This document shows positions 1 to 6,383 of a DNA stretch of 64,000 nucleotides, piece after piece (positions within the stretch are counted from its first letter, which is position 1; each line of letters starts with the position of its first letter). The DNA lies in NCBI RefSeq assembly GCF_001602525.1, contig NZ_LSYT01000003.1, forward strand, positions 310,001-374,000, read 5' to 3'. This DNA comes from Flavobacterium chilense. GTDB taxonomy: Bacteria; Bacteroidota; Bacteroidia; Flavobacteriales; Flavobacteriaceae. Made by a program: the position numbers and the translations under genes. The notes beneath the pieces were generated by a model, which was not told where the DNA came from, ran no database searches, and was given only the letters and a program-made list of their open reading frames with translations.

Positions 1-936
1 GTTCTCTTAAAAATAAAAAGAATAGGTATCTGCGGAACTGATATTCACGCTTTTGGTGGCACTCAACCGTATTTTGAATATCCAAGAATTTTAGGGCACG
101 AATTGGCTGCAGAATATGTAAAAGGAAATGCAGCAGGTTTTAAACCGGGTGATAAAGTAACTTTTATTCCGTATTTCAATTGCGGAAAATGTGTTGCGTG
201 CCGAAACGGATTGACAAACTGCTGTGTAAATATTAAAGTTTTTGGAGTTCATATTGATGGCGGAATGGCTGAATATGTTTCAATTCCAGAACAATATTTA
301 CTTCACGGTCAAGGTTTAGATTATGATGAACTGGCTTTGGTTGAACCATTGGCAATTGCAGCACACGGAGTACGAAGAGCGGCTGTTAAGTCAACTGATA
401 CGGTTTTGGTAATGGGAGCAGGGCCAATTGGAATTGGATTGATTCAGTTTGCTAAAATTGCTGGAGCAAAAGTCATCGTAATGGATATCAACGATTACCG
501 ATTAAATTTCTGCAAAACGGAATTAAATGCCGATGAAACGATCAATCCGTTAAACAATGATGTAACCACAAAACTGGCTGAATTGACAAAAGGCGACATG
601 GCAAACGTGGTAATTGATGCAACTGGAAATCAAAAAGTAATGAATAGTGCTTTTAATTACATTTCGCATGGTGGAAGATTTGTTTTGGTCGGACTTCAAA
701 AAGGCGAATTAAGTTTTAGTCATCCCGATTTCCACAAAAGAGAATCGACTTTGATGAGCAGTCGAAATGCAACTATTGAAGATTTCGAATATGTAATGAA
801 ATGTTTGAAAGAAGGAAAAATCGATCCGAAGAAATACATCACACACAGAACAAGTTTTTCTGAAATGATTACTGATTTCGGACAATTAATCGATCCAAAA
901 AACAATGTCATCAAAGCTTTAATTGAAATAGACTAA
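1..936 (+). CDS. Zinc-dependent alcohol/sugar dehydrogenase (MDR family), 5' truncated by window edge
   Basis: The frame is open from base 1, so the true start lies outside the window. Position 103 (TTG) is only an internal codon: the preceding residues encode the conserved CGTDIHAFGG and GHE segments that ligand the catalytic zinc. A structural-zinc cluster of four cysteines (CGKCVACRNGLTNCC) follows, then the Rossmann motif GAGPIGIG. This is a medium-chain, zinc-dependent polyol/sugar dehydrogenase oxidising a secondary alcohol with NAD(P)+ in the cytoplasm. It is followed by an SDR and a COG3618 lactonase on the same strand, which suggests a role in non-phosphorylative L-fucose or L-rhamnose oxidation. 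The exact substrate cannot be read from sequence; an L-threonine or sorbitol dehydrogenase-type activity is the alternative. Family is certain, pathway is inference. Confidence 0.85.
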   Translation, partial: VLLKIKRIGICGTDIHAFGGTQPYFEYPRILGHELAAEYVKGNAAGFKPGDKVTFIPYFNCGKCVACRNGLTNCCVNIKVFGVHIDGGMAEYVSIPEQYLLHGQGLDYDELALVEPLAIAAHGVRRAAVKSTDTVLVMGAGPIGIGLIQFAKIAGAKVIVMDINDYRLNFCKTELNADETINPLNNDVTTKLAELTKGDMANVVIDATGNQKVMNSAFNYISHGGRFVLVGLQKGELSFSHPDFHKRESTLMSSRNATIEDFEYVMKCLKEGKIDPKKYITHRTSFSEMITDFGQLIDPKNNVIKALIEID

Positions 937-961
937 GAGTATAGTTAAAGTTTTACGCAAA

Positions 962-1069
962 CTTTGTCATTTCGATGAACGAGAAATCTTCGCAAGAAAC
1001 TCTACAAAGATTGGCGAATTTCTATGAGGAGATTCTTGTGAAGATCCTTCCTTTGTCAGGATGACAAAA
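962..1069. repeat. Intergenic inverted repeat, family A (TTTGTCATTTCGA type)
   Basis: Imperfect inverted repeat between the dehydrogenase and SDR genes. The left end reads TTTGTCATTTCGATGAACGA and the right end has GTCAGGATGACAAA. The same ends recur at 2820, 19613 and 38866 in this window. It ends about 40 bp before the SDR start. Confidence 0.7.
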
Positions 1070-1111
1070 ATGTGAAAATCTAGCTACTATTAAACCTTAA
1101 TAACCACAAAA

Positions 1112-1909
1112 ATGGATTTAAATTTAAAAAACAAGATTGTTGTCGTTTCCGGTTCGGCTGGAAAAGAAGGCAGTATTGGAGAAACTATAATCAACCGAAT
1201 AGCAGACGAAGGTGCGATTCCGGTTTTGGTTGACAGAAATGCAAGAGGTTTCGCTTACGCGGAAGCTTTCCAAAAAAGAGGAATTGATTCTTTATTTGTA
1301 CAGACTGATGTTACTGATCCTATAGAAATCGAAAATGCTGTAAAAACAATCGTGGCAAAATACGGAAGAATCGACGCTGTTATCAACAATGTTGGAGTAA
1401 ACGACGGTGCAGGTTTAGAGGCGAGTTACGAGGAATTTATGGATTCTTTAAAACTGAATGTAGTAAGTTACTTTTTGCTGGTTAAATACGCACTTCCGTA
1501 CTTAAAAGAGTCAAAAGGAAATATCTTAAATATTGGTTCAAAAGTAGCTTTAACAGGGCAGGGAGGAACTTCTGGCTACGCGGCTGCTAAAGGCGGCGTT
1601 TTAGGGCTTACGAGAGAATGGGCGGTTGATTTAATCCAATTCGGAATCCGTTCGAATGCTATTATTATTGCTGAAAGTTATACTCCTGCATACGAAGACT
1701 GGATTAAAACTTTGGCAGATGGAGAAACCGTTTTAAAGAAAATCAACAAAAGTATTCCGTTTGAAGGCAGAATGACCAAAACAGAAGAAATTGCAGATAC
1801 GGCTCTTTTTATTATTTCTGATCGTTCTTCGCACACTACAGGGCAATTTGTTTTTGTAGATGGCGGTTACGTGCATTTAGATCGTGCTTTAATCAACGAT
1901 GTAAACTAA
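1112..1909 (+). CDS. SDR-family oxidoreductase, probable L-fucose/L-rhamnose (or keto-deoxy acid) dehydrogenase
   Basis: A 265-aa classical short-chain dehydrogenase. The N-terminus has a glycine-rich nucleotide-binding loop (GSAGKEGSIGE), then the NNVG motif near residue 90, and the catalytic Ser plus YAAAK motif (Tyr-x3-Lys) near residues 145-165. It ends with the usual TGQFVFVDGGY strand. It is cytoplasmic, 6 bp upstream of the lactonase gene, so the two are translated from one message. In known non-phosphorylative deoxysugar routes an SDR either oxidises L-fucose/L-rhamnose to the lactone or oxidises the later 2-keto-3-deoxy acid. Pairing with a lactonase makes either role plausible. The sequence does not decide between fucose, rhamnose and other sugars. 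Confidence 0.85.
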   Translation: MDLNLKNKIVVVSGSAGKEGSIGETIINRIADEGAIPVLVDRNARGFAYAEAFQKRGIDSLFVQTDVTDPIEIENAVKTIVAKYGRIDAVINNVGVNDGAGLEASYEEFMDSLKLNVVSYFLLVKYALPYLKESKGNILNIGSKVALTGQGGTSGYAAAKGGVLGLTREWAVDLIQFGIRSNAIIIAESYTPAYEDWIKTLADGETVLKKINKSIPFEGRMTKTEEIADTALFIISDRSSHTTGQFVFVDGGYVHLDRALINDVN

Positions 1910-1915
1910 TTCAGA

Positions 1916-2752
1916 ATGAATAACCGAATTGATTCTCATCAGCATTTTTGGAAATTTGATCCTGTTAGAGACAGCTGGATTGATGAAAGTATGTCGAAAA
2001 TTCAAAGAGATTTTCTTCCAGAAGATTTATGGCTTCTGCTTAAAGAAAACAAATTTTCGGGTTGTGTAGCGGTTCAGGCAAGTCAGTCTGAAAACGAAAC
2101 CAATTTCCTTGCGGATCTGGCTTCAAAAAATGATTTTATAAAAGGAATCGTTGGCTGGGTTGATCTTCGGGACGAAAATATATCGGAACGTTTACATCAT
2201 TTTTCTTCTAATAAAACAATTAAAGGATTCCGACACGTTGTACAAGGTGAGGCCGATGATTTTATGTTTAGGGAAGACTTCCGCAACGGAATTTCGGCTT
2301 TAAAAGAGTTTGATTTTACGTATGATATTCTGATTTTTCATCGTCAATTACCAGTAGCAATAAGTTTGGTAAAAGATTTTCCAAACCAAAAATTTGTAAT
2401 CGATCATATTGCGAAACCAGACATTAAATCAGGAAGTATTGATTCTTGGAAAAGCGGCATCGAAGAAATTGCAAAATACGACAATGTCTGGTGTAAAATC
2501 TCAGGAATGGTCACAGAAGCCGATTGGAAAAACTGGAAACCGGAAGATTTAAAACCCTATTTAGATGTGATTTTCGAAAACTTTTTAATTGATAAATTGA
2601 TGTACGGTTCAGACTGGCCAGTTTTAAATGTTGCTTCTGATTATAATGAGGTTGTAAAAACTTTAGAAGATTATATTTCGAAGTTTTCTGTTGAAGATCG
2701 GAATAAGATTTGGTTTGAGAATGCTAATGAATTTTATAGCTTGAATGACTAA
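1916..2752 (+). CDS. Amidohydrolase (COG3618), probable L-fucono-/L-rhamnono-lactonase
   Basis: A 278-aa TIM-barrel amidohydrolase of the amidohydrolase-2 family. The N-terminal HxH metal motif is in DSHQHFW (residues 6-12), a metal-ligand histidine is in IDHIAKPD, and the C-terminal catalytic Asp is in YGSDWPV. This arrangement matches COG3618 proteins, which include L-fuconolactonase and L-rhamnono-lactonase hydrolysing the sugar lactone to the aldonate. It follows the SDR by 6 bp and is the last gene of its operon, with a strong terminator 20 bp downstream. It is cytoplasmic and has no signal peptide. The lactonase family is well supported; the sugar is inferred from the rhamnose/fucose-rich pectin context. 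Confidence 0.85.
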   Translation: MNNRIDSHQHFWKFDPVRDSWIDESMSKIQRDFLPEDLWLLLKENKFSGCVAVQASQSENETNFLADLASKNDFIKGIVGWVDLRDENISERLHHFSSNKTIKGFRHVVQGEADDFMFREDFRNGISALKEFDFTYDILIFHRQLPVAISLVKDFPNQKFVIDHIAKPDIKSGSIDSWKSGIEEIAKYDNVWCKISGMVTEADWKNWKPEDLKPYLDVIFENFLIDKLMYGSDWPVLNVASDYNEVVKTLEDYISKFSVEDRNKIWFENANEFYSLND

Positions 2753-2771
2753 TATTTAATTTTAGATTTAT

Positions 2772-2810
2772 AAAAAAAGCGTGAATTATTAATTCACGCT
2801 TTTTTGTTTT
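2772..2810 (+). terminator. Rho-independent terminator after lactonase gene
   Basis: A perfect stem pairs AAAGCGTGAATT with AATTCACGCTTT around a 3-nt loop and is followed by a T-run. It closes the deoxysugar operon. The A-run on the other side could make it bidirectional. Confidence 0.85.
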
Positions 2811-2819
2811 TAGACTCCA

Positions 2820-2958
2820 GTTTGTCATTTCGACCGAAGGGAGAAATCACACTAGAAATTCCGCAAGAATAATCACTAACTCTTTGTCGATTCTCGTGTG
2901 TGATTTGCTTCGCCTATTCGCTATCGCTCGGGTCTCCCTTCGGTCGAAATGACAAAAA
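2820..2958. repeat. Intergenic inverted repeat, family A
   Basis: Outer arms of about 24 bp are perfect reverse complements: TTTGTCATTTCGACCGAAGG at 2821 and CCTTCGGTCGAAATGACAAA ending at 2957. The middle also has GCTTCGCCTATTCGC-like text. Together with the family B element next to it this fills the 327-bp gap between the convergent lactonase and PL10 genes; I see no gene there. Confidence 0.85.
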
Positions 2959-2959
2959 C

Positions 2960-3037
2960 ATAGCCCGTAGTTTCAACCACGGGAACACAATACGAGACGT
3001 TACAATATTGCGTCCCCGTGGTTGAAACCACGGGCTA
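2960..3037. repeat. Intergenic inverted repeat, family B (CCCGTGGTTTCAACCACGGG type)
   Basis: Arms read ATAGCCCGTAGTTTCAACCA and the reverse complement near 3016-3037. Each arm is itself nearly palindromic (CCGTGGTTGAAACCACGG), so the element can fold as one long hairpin or two short ones. A second copy is at 14380-14465. Confidence 0.85.
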
Positions 3038-3079
3038 TATTTGAAAATTGGATTTCAGTCGAAATGGTAAAAATTATTT

Positions 3080-4261
3080 CTAATTCTTCAAAACATCATT
3101 TTCAGGAGCCCATTTTTTCTGCCATTCTGGATATTTCTTCAATGCCTTTTCAGGCTTATCCGTATACCAGGCATACCCCGTTCTTCTTTCACGGCTTACT
3201 TCGGCTAAAGAATATAAAAACTCACTGTCACGATCAGAGAATAAAGGACGATGTGTTTTTAATTCGTAATAACGAGTCCAAATAGGTGGAGCAGTTGTAT
3301 CGTGCACGACTCTTACGTCATTTTTGATCTTCTTGTATTTGGATTCCATTTCTTCAGCAGCAAAACTTTCAACTCTGGTATTATAGATTTTAGAATCCTG
3401 AAACCATTTTATAGCACCTTGTACCGCATTAATAATTTTTGCATCTGGATTATCAATATCCATTAAAAACAAAACTACATCGACACTTTCGGCATTACAG
3501 ATGCTTGGTGGTTCAAATTTACGTGCCCATGCCGGTTCAAGTGTTATTTCGTCGTGTTGCTGGCACCAAGCAGTCAATTTTCCATTGTCTTTAATTTGCA
3601 TTTTCAAAATGCAATCCAATCCTTTTTGGTAAGCATTAGCTACTTTTTTTCGGGTTTTAGCGTCAATAAAAGCATAATCAGGATCATTATTTACAATCTT
3701 TTTTAAAAGATTCATGATGCCCATATATGCTCCATCATTAAAAGTAATGTGTCGGCTATAACCTTTTTCTAAAGGAAAATATTGTGGCCAGCCTCCATTT
3801 GAATATTGCGCTTTTATGGTGAAATTAATTCCTCGTAGGCCTCCATCTTTATATTTCGGATCTTTTGTGAGCGTATAAACTTGTGCCAGATAATGAATAT
3901 GAGTATAAGTTGTTTCATTATCAAAAGTTGTATGTTCAATATATTTCGTTTTGACTACACTATCAATCTGTTGTGGTGTCAAAATAGCTTTCATGTCATA
4001 ATTCTTTGGCCATCCGCCATTATCACGCTGGAAATACAGAATATTATCGGCGATTTTCGTATAATCTGTTTCAGCATATTTCGGCTGATTCGGCACTGGA
4101 TTTATGATATTGGTTTTGTCTTTTATAAAGTACCAATGATTCGTGCCATCTGTAAAAGGTTTTGTACTGATTTCAGTATTTGTCTGTGCATTAGAGCATA
4201 AAAATGAAAAAACACAAAAAGCAGATGCCAGTAATTTCGAGCTGTTTATGGAATTGAACAT
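3080..4261 (-). CDS. pelA: Pectate lyase, polysaccharide lyase family 10 (PelA type)
   Basis: A 393-aa secreted protein with an N-terminal signal peptide ending near SNAQ (about residue 25). The rest is the PL10 alpha/alpha toroid: recurrent NGGWP motifs (near residues 81 and 156), YSRHITFNDGAYMG around residue 169 with the Arg/Asp typical of the family, and AWCQQHDE near residue 232. It cleaves polygalacturonate by beta-elimination, probably in the periplasm or outside the cell, with Ca2+. It lies 12 bp downstream of a GH28 gene on the same strand, so the pair is a small homogalacturonan operon. Length fits the catalytic domain alone, with no extra binding module. Confidence 0.92.
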   Translation of the reverse strand: MFNSINSSKLLASAFCVFSFLCSNAQTNTEISTKPFTDGTNHWYFIKDKTNIINPVPNQPKYAETDYTKIADNILYFQRDNGGWPKNYDMKAILTPQQIDSVVKTKYIEHTTFDNETTYTHIHYLAQVYTLTKDPKYKDGGLRGINFTIKAQYSNGGWPQYFPLEKGYSRHITFNDGAYMGIMNLLKKIVNNDPDYAFIDAKTRKKVANAYQKGLDCILKMQIKDNGKLTAWCQQHDEITLEPAWARKFEPPSICNAESVDVVLFLMDIDNPDAKIINAVQGAIKWFQDSKIYNTRVESFAAEEMESKYKKIKNDVRVVHDTTAPPIWTRYYELKTHRPLFSDRDSEFLYSLAEVSRERRTGYAWYTDKPEKALKKYPEWQKKWAPENDVLKN

Positions 4262-4273
4262 AGAATCTCGTTT

Positions 4274-5950
4274 TTAGAATTTAACCGCTTTCTTAGGCAC
4301 GTTTTTATCGATAGTAGTGGTCTTAGAAAAATTAGCCGAAGAACCACTTAAATCAATATTCTTACTCGCTTCACCATTAATCGTAATTGCATTTGATGAA
4401 GAAGGGTTAAATTCGATATTTTTCAGCGAAAGGTTTTTAGTATTATAAATTTCAAAAGCATTTTTAGCCTCAATATCCAATTGTGTGTTACTGATTTTAA
4501 TTCCGTTAGCGTCAATTATAGAAAAACCTTTTTGTGCTTTAGCAATTAGATTTGTGATTTCAATATTTTCTAAATTCATTTCTGGAAGACCTTGTAAAAA
4601 TACGGCTTGCTGAGCACCTTTAATTGTAATATTTTTGATTACAATATTTTTAAACTGAGGCGTTTCTTCGTTTACCGGAATTGCTTTTGTGCTAACGGTA
4701 TTTCCTCCTTCTGCTAAAGTCTCAGCGATTGATTTTCCGCCATAGTACAAATCAAACGAAATTGCCTGAGATGGAATATCAGTCATAAAAACATCTGAAA
4801 TGTAAATGTTTTCTACAACACCGCCACGTCCGCGAGTACTTTTAAAACGAAGACCAACATCAGTTCCCATAAAAGTACAGTTAGAAACGTGCAGGTTTTT
4901 TACACCACCAGACATCTCACTTCCAACCGTAACACCGCCGTGACCGTGATATACGATATTGTTTTTTACAATGATATTTTCGCAAGGAACACCTCTGTCA
5001 CGTCCGTCTTTATCTTTACCTGATTTAATGCAAATTGCATCGTCACCCACATCAAAACTTGAATTTTCGATTACTACATTTTTACAAGATTCTACATCAA
5101 GTCCGTCGCCGTTTTGAGAAAACCACGGATTGCGAACAGTTATATTTCGAACAATTAAATCTTCAATTAATAACGGGTGAATATTCCATGCAGGAGAATT
5201 TTGAAAAACAGGTCCGTCAAATAGCACTCTTTTACTATTTTGTATGCTTACCAAAACAGGACGCAGGAAATCATGAATCGCTTCAAAATCTTCTTTCGTT
5301 TTCAAGTCAAGACGAATATTTTGATCTGCACCTTTAGCACCTTTTAAATATTGTTCAGAAGGATACCAGCTGTCCTTTTTTTCGTTTAAAACCCCGCCAG
5401 AAGCTACAAATTTCTTCCATTGTTCATCTGTCAATTTACTCTTTTTAACTTGTCGCCAAGCTTCACCAGAACCATCCCAAACGCCATTTCCTGTAAATGC
5501 AACATTTTCTAGGTTTTTACCATAAATAGGAGAAATGCATCGCCAAGTATTTATGCCTTCAAAACTAGTTTCGATAATTGGATATAAAGTTTTGTCTGTA
5601 GAGAATTTAATCAAAGCGCCAGTTTGTGCATGAAGTTCAATATTGCTTTTTAAGATAATTGGTCCCGTCAGCCAGATTCCCGGCGGGATAATTAATTTTC
5701 CTCCGCCTTTTTTAGAAAGTGCATCAATTGCATCGGCGAAAGCCTTAGTATTTAAAACATAACCACCATTTACAGCTCCAAAATCTTTTAAATTTACACT
5801 GTAATTTGGAATGACAGGTTCTTGGACTTCAGCCATTTTAAACTCAATATTTTTATAAGTGTCAGCAGATTTTTGTGCCGAAGCGGTGTTGAAACTCAAA
5901 GCAAAAGAAGCGAGAGCGACACATAAAAGGTTAATTCGGTTAGTTTTCAT
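4274..5950 (-). CDS. GH28 polygalacturonase-like glycoside hydrolase, secreted
   Basis: A 558-aa protein with a signal peptide cleaved near TASAQ (residue 26) and a right-handed beta-helix. GH28 motifs are visible: NGDG-LD (280-285), GDDAICIKSG (302-311) carrying the Asp pair, GHGGVTVGSEMSGG (336-349) with the catalytic His, and RFK (368-370). The family usually reads NTD, DD, GHG and RIK, so the first and last boxes are slightly varied while the Asp and basic residues are kept. It hydrolyses galacturonan or rhamnogalacturonan linkages by inversion. The substrate may be a rhamnogalacturonan rather than plain polygalacturonate. It is first in the operon with the PL10 gene. Confidence 0.9.
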   Translation of the reverse strand: MKTNRINLLCVALASFALSFNTASAQKSADTYKNIEFKMAEVQEPVIPNYSVNLKDFGAVNGGYVLNTKAFADAIDALSKKGGGKLIIPPGIWLTGPIILKSNIELHAQTGALIKFSTDKTLYPIIETSFEGINTWRCISPIYGKNLENVAFTGNGVWDGSGEAWRQVKKSKLTDEQWKKFVASGGVLNEKKDSWYPSEQYLKGAKGADQNIRLDLKTKEDFEAIHDFLRPVLVSIQNSKRVLFDGPVFQNSPAWNIHPLLIEDLIVRNITVRNPWFSQNGDGLDVESCKNVVIENSSFDVGDDAICIKSGKDKDGRDRGVPCENIIVKNNIVYHGHGGVTVGSEMSGGVKNLHVSNCTFMGTDVGLRFKSTRGRGGVVENIYISDVFMTDIPSQAISFDLYYGGKSIAETLAEGGNTVSTKAIPVNEETPQFKNIVIKNITIKGAQQAVFLQGLPEMNLENIEITNLIAKAQKGFSIIDANGIKISNTQLDIEAKNAFEIYNTKNLSLKNIEFNPSSSNAITINGEASKNIDLSGSSANFSKTTTIDKNVPKKAVKF

Positions 5951-6070
5951 TCTATTCTATTATAGTTAAAAGTCTTTTTAGGGAAATCGATTCACTATTA
6001 ATTCAACTTTTAATTAATGAATTTTTTATTCAATAAATAAAATTATACTTTTTTAATTTGAAATATTTAA

Positions 6071-6084
6071 TGTAATCGATTACA
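6071..6084. promoter_or_regulatory. Perfect palindrome TGTAATCGATTACA, possible LacI-type operator
   Basis: A perfect 14-bp palindrome with a central CG, the layout typical of LacI/GalR-family operators. It lies about 120 bp upstream of the GH28 start and directly abuts a minus-strand TAnnTTTG element (6085-6092), where a repressor would cover the start of transcription. No cognate regulator is in the window, so the binding protein is unknown. Confidence 0.4.
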
Positions 6085-6092
6085 CAAATCTA
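6085..6092 (-). promoter_or_regulatory. Possible -7 promoter element (TAGATTTG) for the GH28/PL10 operon
   Basis: Read on the minus strand this is TAGATTTG, an exact match to the Bacteroidota TAnnTTTG consensus, placed about 135 bp before the GH28 start. I could not find a clear TTTG at the expected -33 position, so the call is tentative. Confidence 0.35.
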
Positions 6093-6237
6093 TTAAAAAA
6101 ATATTATGAAATAGAAATTTTAGCCTATTTATCACATCTTTTTTATGAATTTAATTTTTTTTGAATGCGAAATCAATAGAAAATGAAATGACTGTTTTTA
6201 TAGAGAAAGTCTATAAAACATGATGTTTATCAAAGTT

Positions 6238-6269
6238 ACAGGAGGGTACAGGATGCATAGTTTTTTATG
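6238..6269 (+). promoter_or_regulatory. ACAGGA direct repeat with 10-bp period plus CATAGTTTTTTATG
   Basis: ACAGGA at 6238-6243 and again at 6248-6253, separated by GGGT, followed at 6256-6269 by CATAGTTTTTTATG. The same 14-mer and the same 10-bp-spaced repeat occur upstream of the GH78 gene at 17259; the repeat alone occurs upstream of susC. Helically phased direct repeats suit an activator with AraC-type domains. It lies about 115-145 bp before the 6384 start. Confidence 0.5.
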
Positions 6270-6383
6270 TTCGATTAAATTGTGCCGAATATTTAATTTA
6301 TCTGTTAAAATTAATCATGATGTAAAATTTTTAGTACTTAAAATTTATATCCTGATAATTTTAGAGAAGAAAAAAAGAAAATA

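Larger units (their letters stand above)
5951..6383. promoter_or_regulatory. Divergent promoter region between GH28/PL10 operon and the 6384 operon
   Basis: A 433-bp AT-rich non-coding region separating divergent pectin operons. It contains a perfect 14-bp palindrome, a minus-strand TAnnTTTG element and the ACAGGA direct repeat, each listed separately. It has no long inverted repeat of the kind that fills the other junctions, and I see no gene in it. Confidence 0.7.

Noticed and set aside
3022..3285. Small plus-strand frame opposite the PL10 gene
   Set aside because: It is antisense to conserved PL10 codons and its start lies in a palindromic repeat; no domain is visible.
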